Made by a program: the position numbers and the translations under genes
Assembly: GCA_947496715.1 (NCBI GenBank)
Contig: CANMDT010000017.1
Coordinates: 1 to 39,864, forward strand
Source of the DNA: Myxococcales bacterium
GTDB lineage: Bacteria > Myxococcota_A > Bradymonadia > REDH01
DNA: 39,864 nucleotides
Reading direction: 5' to 3'
Shown: in pieces, positions 8,464 through 15,466 of the stretch
Layout: the number at the start of each line of letters is the position of its first letter
Position numbering within the stretch: the stretch's first letter is position 1
Notes under the pieces: model-generated
What the model was told of the DNA's origin: nothing
What the model saw: the letters and a program-made list of their open reading frames with translations, nothing else
Databases searched by the model: none

Positions 8464-9488
8464 AAACTGGCCCGAAGCGAGGCGTGATCCGAGGTCAGGA
8501 GACCGCCGGTTGCGTCGCGGAACACGGTCGCTGATCCAGCGACGTAGCCGCCCGAGGCGGTGGTCGCGATGAGCAGGTGGTCGATGGCGTCCCGCTGCGA
8601 ATTGAAGGCGTAGGTCCAGTCGTTGGGGACGATGTCCGAAGCGACCCGCACGAGGATGCCGGGAGAGGTGAGCGAGAGCAGCGGCTCCGAGTCTGGGGTA
8701 TCGTTGAGGTCGCCGCCCAGGACGACAAGCGCGTCGGGCGAGGCGGCGGCAGAGGCGGCGACAATCGCTGCTGCTCCGCGGGCCTCAGCGAGCCGGCGGG
8801 CCGGGTCGTCGTTGCTCTTGGAGCGGAAGTGGGCGGAGAAGACCGTGACGGGTCGACCTTGAATCAGGAGTTCGACCTCGAGAAACTCACGCGTGAAGGT
8901 GGTCGAACCTCCGCCGGCAAGCGGGAGCGGCACATTCCTGTGGCGAATGACGTCGACCAGTTCGCCGTTGGCGAGGACCGCGACATCGACCGAGGCGTCA
9001 AAACCCGTCTCGCCGAGCACTGCGACAGGCCATCGGCCTGCGGGCAGGGCGGCGACCAGGGCGTCGATGCAATCCTGCGACTCCACCTCCTGGAGGAGCA
9101 TGATGTCTGCATCCTGCCGGGTGATACCGGTGGCGAGCTGGGATGCCTTGTATTGGAACTGCGCCGCAGAGGGCAGCTCTTCGTAATCGTCCTGCCCCGC
9201 GTCGCAACGGCCCGAGTCGCAGATGCGGTCGAAGAAGCGGGCTGTGTTCCAGGTGGCAATCTCGATGGTCGGACCTGCCGGAGTCGTGTCCTCGGTGGTG
9301 TCCTCGGTGGTGTCCGCGGCGGTATCTGCGGCGGTATCTGCGGCGCCGGTGTCGAGGCTCCCGCTGTCGGTTTGTGTCGTTCCCGTGTCGCTGCCGCTGC
9401 CTGTCCTGCCACGCGCGGGATCGGCCTGGGCCGCACAGCTCGCGAGCAGCGCGAGCATGGGGAGCGGGAAGAGTCTGGGGATCTGCAT
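8451..9488 (-). CDS. EEP-superfamily (endonuclease/exonuclease/phosphatase) lipoprotein
   Basis: This 345-residue protein has a lipoprotein signal (LASC, Cys18) and an Asp/Thr linker (~20-68) containing four-residue units of the type ADTA and EDTT. The EEP domain (~70-345) carries the expected motifs: WNTARFF (Asn), LLQEVES (metal-binding Glu), FSAHFRSK, GGDLNDTPDS (Asp/Asn) and TSDHASLRA (Asp-His pair). The active site looks complete. Relatives include DNase I, secreted nucleases and phosphodiesterases; given the neighbours, an extracellular DNase or nucleotidase is favoured. The gene is divergent from the seven-gene run starting at 9695 and shares its upstream region; its 3' end overlaps the phosphoesterase gene. 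AGG lies just before ATG 9488. Confidence 0.85.
   Translation of the reverse strand: MQIPRLFPLPMLALLASCAAQADPARGRTGSGSDTGTTQTDSGSLDTGAADTAADTAADTTEDTTEDTTPAGPTIEIATWNTARFFDRICDSGRCDAGQDDYEELPSAAQFQYKASQLATGITRQDADIMLLQEVESQDCIDALVAALPAGRWPVAVLGETGFDASVDVAVLANGELVDVIRHRNVPLPLAGGGSTTFTREFLEVELLIQGRPVTVFSAHFRSKSNDDPARRLAEARGAAAIVAASAAASPDALVVLGGDLNDTPDSEPLLSLTSPGILVRVASDIVPNDWTYAFNSQRDAIDHLLIATTASGGYVAGSATVFRDATGGLLTSDHASLRASFYLP
9287..9346 (-). repeat. Five 12-bp tandem repeats encoding the EEP lipoprotein linker
   Basis: Five adjacent 12-bp units occur on the plus strand: tgtcctcggtgg twice, tgtccgcggcgg, tatctgcggcgg and tatctgcggcgc. On the coding strand each adds four residues (EDTT or ADTA type). 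Unit gain or loss would change linker length without shifting the frame. Confidence 0.85.
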
Positions 9489-9694
9489 GGAACCTGCTTG
9501 AATGGCCGATGGGAACGAGCCACCTAGCAGGGTGAGAGAGATGCCTCAAACGGCAGGGGCGGTTGACGAACGAAGGGCTGTGACCTAGCGGAGCAGCCTC
9601 GTCAGGGCGCGTGCTTGCGCGTCGCAACATAGCTGCTCTACAGCATACGCGCAGACGAACTCTCTTCCGCAATCACCGCCCACCGAGGCAGACC
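9489..9694. promoter_or_regulatory. Shared divergent promoter region, EEP gene and seven-gene run
   Basis: This 206-bp gap separates two oppositely transcribed units. Plus-strand candidates are TTGACG at 9563-9568 with TAGCGG 17 bases on, and TTGCGC at 9615-9620 with TACAGC 18 bases on; both are weak. A GAGG stands seven bases before ATG 9695. No operator was recognised. Confidence 0.4.
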
Positions 9695-10696
9695 ATGCAT
9701 ACCGTTTCTCTTCGTCCCCTGTTCGCTCTCTCGCTCGTTGCGCTCGCCGCCTGCTCCAGCGCCGTCGAAGATCCGGCGCGCTCCACGGGCGGCGGTGGTT
9801 CTTCGACCGACACGGGCCGCACCGATACGGTCAGCTCCGACACAGGCGCTGCCGCAGACATAGGCGTCTGCCGTGTCACCCGCGGTGTCTGCAGTGGTGT
9901 CGGGGTCGACCGTCGTGTCGGCAGTGGTGTCGGGGTCACCACTGCAGACACCGCGGGTGACACGGCAGACGCCTATGTCTGCGGCAGCGCCCCTGCCTTC
10001 TCGGGCCAGATCTTCGGCTCCGACGCGCCGAGCGGCGGCGTTCCCCTCTTCGTCAACAGCCGCAGCGAGTTCACCTACGGCGACGCCAACCTCGACGAGG
10101 TCATCTCGCAGTTCCCCACCGTCGACGGCGACCCGACCATCCTGCCGACGCCGGTGGTCATCACGGGCGCTATCGTCGTGGCAACCTCCTACATGAACAC
10201 CGCTGCGGTACCTCCGTCGCAGTCGAACTTCTGGGTTGCCGATTCCAACGGCACGGTTGAGGTTCGCCTCGACTACACCAATGCCGCAAACGTGCCGGTC
10301 ACGCAGATTCGCGTCGGCCACAAGCTGAACTTCGTCGTCACCGCTGTCGACAGCTACTTCGGTTCGGGCCAGGTTCAGGCTGCCAACAGCTGGGAGCTCG
10401 TGGAGGCCGACACCGGCGTTCACGTGCTCGAGCGGACCGCGACAGCGCTGACGGCAGACGACATCGGCGAAGTCGTCCGGGTCGAGGGCACGCTCACCCG
10501 CGACAACGGAACCTGCGGCGGCACCTCCAAGTGCTACGACCTCACCTACGCCGATGGGCAGGTGGCGCTCTACCGCAGCGCCAGCACCTTCCTGTCGATC
10601 GGCCAGTGCGTGACCTTCGTCGGTCCGCTCAGCCAGTTCAGCGGCGCGCCGCAGATCAACGTTGCCAACTTCGACTGGTCTTGGACGGCTCAGTAA
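9695..10696 (+). CDS. OB-fold-like lipoprotein with an inverted-repeat insertion in its linker
   Basis: I start at ATG 9695 (333 residues; GAGG upstream), not at the earlier in-frame ATG, because it gives a clean lipoprotein signal (LAAC, Cys20). The linker starts normally (TDTGRTDTVSSDTG). Residues ~51-86 then read an uncharacteristic DIGVCRVTRGVCSG and GVDRRVGSGVGV, which is the antisense of the Asp/Thr linker that follows (TTADTAGDTADAYVCG). The mature part (~100-333) is all-beta with two modules like the OB-type domains found in secreted nucleases: ITGAIVVATSY to NFVVTAVDSYFGSG, then GEVVRVEGTLTRDNG to FVGPLSQFSGAPQI. No catalytic residues are seen; nucleic-acid or partner binding is the best guess. 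First gene of the run; its stop overlaps the next start (TAATG). Confidence 0.7.
   Translation: MHTVSLRPLFALSLVALAACSSAVEDPARSTGGGGSSTDTGRTDTVSSDTGAAADIGVCRVTRGVCSGVGVDRRVGSGVGVTTADTAGDTADAYVCGSAPAFSGQIFGSDAPSGGVPLFVNSRSEFTYGDANLDEVISQFPTVDGDPTILPTPVVITGAIVVATSYMNTAAVPPSQSNFWVADSNGTVEVRLDYTNAANVPVTQIRVGHKLNFVVTAVDSYFGSGQVQAANSWELVEADTGVHVLERTATALTADDIGEVVRVEGTLTRDNGTCGGTSKCYDLTYADGQVALYRSASTFLSIGQCVTFVGPLSQFSGAPQINVANFDWSWTAQ
9845..9991. repeat. Perfect 55-bp inverted repeat with 37-bp loop inside the lipoprotein linker
   Basis: Arms at 9845-9899 and 9937-9991 are exact reverse complements, around a loop at 9900-9936. A 17-bp direct repeat (gcagtggtgtcggggtc) lies at 9891-9907 and 9921-9937. 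Read on the opposite strand, the left arm plus loop encodes DPDTTADTTVDPD followed by the normal linker end, so the left arm plus loop is an inverted copy of native linker sequence. The frame is open in the present orientation, and would stay open with the loop flipped. Confidence 0.9.
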
Positions 10697-11727
10697 TGCG
10701 TTGGTTGGCGAGCGCGCTCGTCGCGGCAGCATCGCTCTCCGCCTGCACGGCGGAGTGGGATGAGCCGACGCTCGACAACCGCGAAGCTGAGGGCTCGGCC
10801 GATCTCATCGAGGAGCCGGTGGCCTTCGCGCCCCGCTTCACGGGTGAGGGTTCGGGTCGGGTTGAGCAGCGTTATGGGCTGCCCGTCGGAGATGGTTCGG
10901 GGGTTGCAGACCTGCTCGACCTTATTGGCTCTTCCTCCTCCGACTTCCTCGTCGGTGCGGGCGATGAGCCGGCGGGCGATGTCTGCACGTCGATCGCCAC
11001 TTCTCCGCGCCTGCCGATGACCATCACGGGCATCGTTTCGCTTTCGGCACAGAAGTATCTCAAGGTCCCCGTCTGCGGCCAGGACGAGCGGTTCTACGCC
11101 TCGTTCGTGGTCGAGGACGATACGGGAGGCATCGTGGTGCTGCGCGACGGTCGCGTGTCGGAGTTCGACTTCGGCGACCATGTGCGGCTCACAGTGCGTG
11201 GTCTCATCGAGCCCTACGCGGGCCAGAAGTATGTGGTCATCTCCGACGCCGAGAAGCTCGAAGGGAGCTCTGAGGTGCGTTACACGCCCTCCGATCTGGC
11301 GTTTTCGGACGCCGACCTTGGGCGCACGATGCGGGTGAGCGGCTTCGTGCTGCAGGAGCCGACGAGCTCCAACTTCAACGCAATGGTTGTCTCGAACCGC
11401 CCCCTTCCTGAAGCAGGCGTCGGCGAGTCAACGGCGGTCTGCCGCGAAAATTGCGCAGGCACCTGCCGCGCCAAGTGTCCTTCCGATACGGCAAACACGC
11501 TCTGCGTGGATCGCATCTGCCCGGCGGCCTGTGCCGGTGGCGCCTCCTTCAACGTCGACCTGCTTCCGACGGCCTGCTGGAATGTCAGCCTCGAGCAGGA
11601 GCTCGGTCGCCGTGGCGTGAAGGTGTTGCTTGGCTCCCGTATCTCCGTAACCGCCCCGGTTGTCTCCGGGTATGGCGGCCTGCAGCAGTGGGTGGTCCGT
11701 ACCGGTCAAATTGAGTCGATTTTCTGA
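10696..11727 (+). CDS. OB-fold-like lipoprotein with Cys-rich insert
   Basis: ATG 10696 overlaps the previous stop by one base and gives 343 residues with a lipoprotein signal (LSAC, Cys17). A polar segment containing LDNRE follows, then an OB-type module at ~105-195 (MTITGIVSLSAQKYLKVPVC, FVVEDDTGGIVVLRDG, GDHVRLTVRGLIEPYAGQKY). A second module (~200-343) starts with GRTMRVSGFVLQEP and is interrupted by seven cysteines, Cys249 to Cys279, with spacing C-x3-C-x3-C-x3-C-x8-C-x4-C-x3-C, probably disulfide-bonded outside the cytoplasm. It ends in VSGYGGLQQWVVRTGQIESIF. No enzyme motif is visible. Its tandem placement with the 9695 gene and their similar folds suggest paralogous binding subunits of one surface complex. 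Confidence 0.7.
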   Translation: MRWLASALVAAASLSACTAEWDEPTLDNREAEGSADLIEEPVAFAPRFTGEGSGRVEQRYGLPVGDGSGVADLLDLIGSSSSDFLVGAGDEPAGDVCTSIATSPRLPMTITGIVSLSAQKYLKVPVCGQDERFYASFVVEDDTGGIVVLRDGRVSEFDFGDHVRLTVRGLIEPYAGQKYVVISDAEKLEGSSEVRYTPSDLAFSDADLGRTMRVSGFVLQEPTSSNFNAMVVSNRPLPEAGVGESTAVCRENCAGTCRAKCPSDTANTLCVDRICPAACAGGASFNVDLLPTACWNVSLEQELGRRGVKVLLGSRISVTAPVVSGYGGLQQWVVRTGQIESIF

Positions 11728-11744
11728 TTTTGCTGGAGGCCCTC

Positions 11745-13415
11745 GTGGCGCGTCAACAGACCCTTTCTTTCTCGCTTCTGCTTCTCTGCACCACAGCGCC
11801 CGCCTTCGCTTTTGCGCAGGATGAGGGCCAGGCCCCCGCGCCCGCCGCTGCTGAAGAAGCCGCAGCGGAGCCTCTTGCCGAGCTGCCCAGCGAGCCGGTG
11901 GCAGTCGCCTCGACCGGCCTGAACTACGAAGTCACCTTTCGGGCCTCGAGCCTGGTGCAGGGTTACAACAACCTAGACCTCCGCGCCTTCGACGGCTCGA
12001 GCGATGCGACCGTGCGGGACACCGACGACAAGTCGATGTTCGGCTACTCGGATGCCGGCGCGCACATCGTGGCCCGGCCCTCGGAGCGGCTTTCGCTGAC
12101 GCTTGACGGAGAGGTTGAGACCCAGTGGCCCGCCTTTGTGCTCAACAGCTCGCCGACTGCCATCGTCAGCCTCTATGGTCTGTCGCTCGGCGTGAGCCTG
12201 TTCGACAATGATGGCGTCAGCGCCGACCTCTCCATGGGCCGCCAGCCCTTCACCATCGGCGGTGTTCCCAAGGACTACATCATGTCGGGTAGTGTCGACG
12301 GCATCGTCGCCACCGTTGGGCTCGGCTCCGCGGGCCGGCTGCGGCTGGTTCCCTTCGACTTCTTCTCGGGGCAGGAGCTGCCCGAGGCCGGATACACCCG
12401 CTATGCGACGGGTCGTGACACCACCTTCGGCTTCGACGGCGACAACTTCACCTACCGCTCGGGCGCAGCCTACGACGCGACCGTGAATTTGCCGGCGCAG
12501 CGGCTCGATCTTGGAGCCTACTACTTCTTCGCCGGCATTGGCGGCTCAGACTACACGGGCACCGGTGCAGACATCAGCTACGGCGGTCAACTCGGGAACT
12601 TCTCCGATGGCGACTACCAGAACCTCTACGGTGCCCGCGCCGCTTGGAAGATAGAGTTCGCTGGAGACGGTGACCTCGAGACGCCCGGCGCAGTGGTTCT
12701 AGGCGCCTATCTGGAGGGCGCGATGTCGCAGGGCGTTGACCGGCAGGCGCTCGTTGCCGCCTACGATGAGATCAAGACAGACGGCAACGCCTACGGTGCC
12801 GGCATCGACCTTTCACTCCCGCTCTCGGGCCTACTGCTCGAGCTGGGTGGCTCCTTTTACCACTTCGACGGCGCGGTCTACGACTCGGACGGCATGGAGT
12901 ACAGCGGCGGGTTCACAGGCTTCCGCGGCTCCAAGGTCGGTGGCGTTGCGATCGGTCGCCTCGCGGGCTGGCGCCCCTCTGCCTCGCTCGCGACAGACGG
13001 TGTGGACCGCAGCCCGCAGCAGCAGTCGCGCACGGCAGGCACCGAGTTTGCGTCGGGCACGATCAGCGCGACCGTAGGCGATACATCGCTCAAGCTGAGC
13101 GGCTGGAGCTACCGCGACACGAGCCAGAGCTTTGTGAACTTTGATGCGCTCGAACTCGTCCCTGAGCCGCCCTACGGCTATTCGCGCGCCGAGATTGCCG
13201 CCCAGAAGCGGCTCGGCAAGGCGCTCGGCACGGAGTGGGAGGCGGTTGTCTCGCACCGCATCGATGAGCTCAAGCTCTCGGCGGTGGGCGGCATCTTCCT
13301 GCCCGACAATTTCTACGATGTGGAGGTCGACCGCATCGTCGACGGCGACGATACCGCGTTGGGCGGCTCAGAGCCGCTGACCGTTGTGGGCGTTAGCGCC
13401 GAACTCAGCTTCTGA
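11745..13415 (+). CDS. Outer-membrane beta-barrel (porin-like) protein
   Basis: I choose GTG 11745, five bases after GGAGG at 11735-11739; an in-frame TTG at 11730 is less likely. The 556-residue product has a signal peptide ending near AFAFAQ, an Ala/Pro/Glu-rich leader, and then many alternating hydrophobic/polar strands (LSLTLDGEVETQW, YGLSLGVSLFDND, LDLGAYYFFAGIG, GVSAELSF) ending in a C-terminal Phe, the usual signature for barrel assembly. MGRQPFTIGGVPKDYIMSG resembles the strand-and-loop region of porin-like Gram-negative proteins. It is the only membrane-spanning protein of the run, so it would provide passage or a docking site for the lipoproteins. It lies 17 bp after the previous gene. 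Cargo cannot be told from sequence. Confidence 0.75.
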   Translation: MARQQTLSFSLLLLCTTAPAFAFAQDEGQAPAPAAAEEAAAEPLAELPSEPVAVASTGLNYEVTFRASSLVQGYNNLDLRAFDGSSDATVRDTDDKSMFGYSDAGAHIVARPSERLSLTLDGEVETQWPAFVLNSSPTAIVSLYGLSLGVSLFDNDGVSADLSMGRQPFTIGGVPKDYIMSGSVDGIVATVGLGSAGRLRLVPFDFFSGQELPEAGYTRYATGRDTTFGFDGDNFTYRSGAAYDATVNLPAQRLDLGAYYFFAGIGGSDYTGTGADISYGGQLGNFSDGDYQNLYGARAAWKIEFAGDGDLETPGAVVLGAYLEGAMSQGVDRQALVAAYDEIKTDGNAYGAGIDLSLPLSGLLLELGGSFYHFDGAVYDSDGMEYSGGFTGFRGSKVGGVAIGRLAGWRPSASLATDGVDRSPQQQSRTAGTEFASGTISATVGDTSLKLSGWSYRDTSQSFVNFDALELVPEPPYGYSRAEIAAQKRLGKALGTEWEAVVSHRIDELKLSAVGGIFLPDNFYDVEVDRIVDGDDTALGGSEPLTVVGVSAELSF

Positions 13416-13422
13416 GGCGGAC

Positions 13423-14265
13423 GTGGTCTCCAAACACCTATCTCTTACGCTGTTCGGCCTCAGTCTTCTGAGCGCTAGCTGCTCGCTCGACAACCGCGAG
13501 GAGACGAGCGGTTTCTCGGTCGGCTACCGCACGGGCGTGCGGGTCACCGACAGCGAAGGCAGCGCCTCCTACACATCGAGTGGCGAACGCGGGAATGTGA
13601 TGATCTCCGAGGTCAACTGGGCTGGCTCCGTAGAGGGGCCGCTCTCGGCGAGCGTTCACTACAGCGACGACCTCTTCATCGAGGTACAGAACAAGCACCC
13701 GCGCCCCATCTGGCTGACGGGCTGGCGCATCACAGTGCACTCCTCCCCCAATCGCGATCGGCTCCCGGATGACTACCTCTTCCGGACGGATGCCTCGAAG
13801 ACCTACATCCTGCCGGCGCCGCGCAGTGGCAAGCCGCTGCAGCCCAACGAGTATGCAGTCATTGCTGTGCGTGCCGACGGCGCCTTTCCCACGGCGGACT
13901 ACATCGTCCCCGACCTGAAATTCCCCGATGGCAGCTTCGCGATCGACCTCTACGACATCGATGAGCGGATCATCGAGGGCATGGGCGATACCCACAAGGA
14001 GCGCTTTGCGGGCTCGTGGGACCTCGTCACGGCCCGCTCCATGGAGCGTTCGCAGAGCCTGTTTGGAAACTCCGGCAGCGTCGACGGCAGCTGGCACTCC
14101 TACTCGGGGAACGACTTCGATCTGGCGCCGGCGACCGGGCCTCGTCTGCACGACGCGCTCCGCGTGAACATCGCAGAGGCCTACCGGCCGCTCACCTTCG
14201 CCACGCCTGGGTTGCCGAACAGCCCCGACTACGCAGGCATCATCTCTTCTGGCGCGGAGGATTGA
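13423..14265 (+). CDS. Lamin-tail-domain-like lipoprotein
   Basis: GTG 13423, five bases after GAGG, begins seven bases after the previous stop and gives 280 residues with a lipoprotein-like signal (LLSASC, Cys20). The sequence then has LDNREE, echoing LDNRE in the protein of the 10696 gene. From ~60 on the protein fits a lamin-tail-type Ig-like beta sandwich: VMISEVNWAGS, DDLFIEVQNKHPRPIWLTGW, PNEYAVIAVRADG, FAIDLYDIDERIIEGMGDTH. The ending, with FATPGLPNSPDYAG, matches the conserved tail (TPGxPN) that also occurs at the end of the PLD fusion protein at 15439-17403. Bacterial lamin-tail domains are frequent partners of secreted nucleases; this one is a stand-alone copy, likely a binding or structural subunit. 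Confidence 0.72.
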   Translation: MVSKHLSLTLFGLSLLSASCSLDNREETSGFSVGYRTGVRVTDSEGSASYTSSGERGNVMISEVNWAGSVEGPLSASVHYSDDLFIEVQNKHPRPIWLTGWRITVHSSPNRDRLPDDYLFRTDASKTYILPAPRSGKPLQPNEYAVIAVRADGAFPTADYIVPDLKFPDGSFAIDLYDIDERIIEGMGDTHKERFAGSWDLVTARSMERSQSLFGNSGSVDGSWHSYSGNDFDLAPATGPRLHDALRVNIAEAYRPLTFATPGLPNSPDYAGIISSGAED

Positions 14266-14266
14266 G

Positions 14267-15466
14267 ATGAGACCAACCCTTGTTACATCGCTGCTCCTCA
14301 GCGCAACGCTCTGGGGCTGCGCGCAGGAGGCTCCGCCGGCAGCCTCTGAACTCTTCGACCGCTACGCTGTCACCTTCGTGCCGCCTGCAACCTCTGCGGA
14401 GGAGGCACTGACCGTGCAGACCGTCTTCATCGGTCAGGTCAATGCCGCCAAGCGCTCTCTCGACCTGGCAGTAGAGGGCTTTGACGACGAGCTCTCCGCG
14501 CAGGCCATCATCGACGCATCGATGCGTGGTGTCGCCGTTCGCGTCGTGGGCGACGAAGACCGGCGCGGAGATGCTGGATTCACCAAGCTGCGGGACGCAG
14601 GGATTCCAATGGCCTTCGGCGATGGCCAGCTGCCCTGGGCTCCCTCGCCGAGTATCTCCATGGTGCGTGGCAGCGACGACAACCGCATGTCGCACAACTT
14701 CATGGTGGTCGACGGAGCGTCTGTCTTCGTCGCCTCAAACGGCCCGGTCGTTGCCGGCGGCGTCCGAGCGCAGCTCTACAACGTGATGACCTCCGAGGAC
14801 CTCTCGAAGGACTTCACGGGCGCCTTCCAGCAGATGTTTGGCGGCGTCTTTGCCACCACGGTCACCTCCTACGGTGAGCCGATGCCCTCCAATACCAACA
14901 ACCGGACCCGCATGCCGATGCAGGACGGCTCGGTGCTCTCCACCTGGTTCGGGCCGCAGGAGCCCATCATCAAGGAGGCCATCGACCGCATCTACTCGGC
15001 TCGCTCCTCCGTCTATTTGGCGACGAGCGGCCTCTACAACAAAGAGCTCGTAGACGCTCTCCGCTACAAGGCTGCGGCAGGTTTCACGGTCACGGTGGTG
15101 GTTGATGCAGGCGGCGCAGAGGCCGTGGGCAGCCGCGTGAGCCGGCTCGAGGGCGGCATCGCAGATCCGAACACGCCCAGCCCCAACGCCAAAGTGGTCC
15201 GACGCCCCAACGTGGGTTTCAACGCGCTGATCATCGATGCGGAGCCCTCGGCACTCGACGGAACCCAGGGGCCGGCGACCATGTTCGTGCCGAGCCAGCC
15301 CTTCATCGAGACCATCCCCTATGTCACGGGCGCCGCCGGCCTTGAGCCGCGCCCCTGCGACACCTTCTTCGACAGCAACGCCTGGGCCATCGCGGAACAG
15401 AGCACTACCAATCACCCCCTCCTCCGGCAGGTCGCGCAATGGATCATCGACGAATCCTCGCGCTGA
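14267..15466 (+). CDS. Degenerate phospholipase-D-fold lipoprotein (likely catalytically dead)
   Basis: This 399-residue lipoprotein (LWGC, Cys18) starts one base after the previous stop. It has the layout of a two-domain PLD-family protein: TVFIGQVNAAKRSLDLAVEG, VRVVGDEDRRGDAGF, then the first HKD site. That site reads HNFMVVDGASVFVAS, whereas the paralogue downstream reads HNKFFIIDEQRVFVG; the catalytic Lys is missing as if by a one-residue deletion. The second half (PIIKEAIDRIYSARSSVYLA, then GFNALIIDAE) lacks both His and Lys. It therefore probably binds but does not cut, perhaps as a regulatory or structural partner of the active enzyme. Its 3' end overlaps the next gene by 28 bp, which suggests translational coupling. 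Confidence 0.78.
   Translation: MRPTLVTSLLLSATLWGCAQEAPPAASELFDRYAVTFVPPATSAEEALTVQTVFIGQVNAAKRSLDLAVEGFDDELSAQAIIDASMRGVAVRVVGDEDRRGDAGFTKLRDAGIPMAFGDGQLPWAPSPSISMVRGSDDNRMSHNFMVVDGASVFVASNGPVVAGGVRAQLYNVMTSEDLSKDFTGAFQQMFGGVFATTVTSYGEPMPSNTNNRTRMPMQDGSVLSTWFGPQEPIIKEAIDRIYSARSSVYLATSGLYNKELVDALRYKAAAGFTVTVVVDAGGAEAVGSRVSRLEGGIADPNTPSPNAKVVRRPNVGFNALIIDAEPSALDGTQGPATMFVPSQPFIETIPYVTGAAGLEPRPCDTFFDSNAWAIAEQSTTNHPLLRQVAQWIIDESSR

Noticed and set aside
9845-9991. Inverted repeat as a transposon end, attachment site or intrinsic terminator
   Set aside because: It lies inside an open coding frame, has no T-run, no transposase or integrase gene nearby, and its sequence is the protein's own linker.
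9638-10732. 364-codon minus-strand frame opposite the first OB-fold lipoprotein
   Set aside because: It reads the Asp/Thr linker only because of the inverted repeat; the rest has no signal or domain, while the plus frame has a ribosome site and lipobox.
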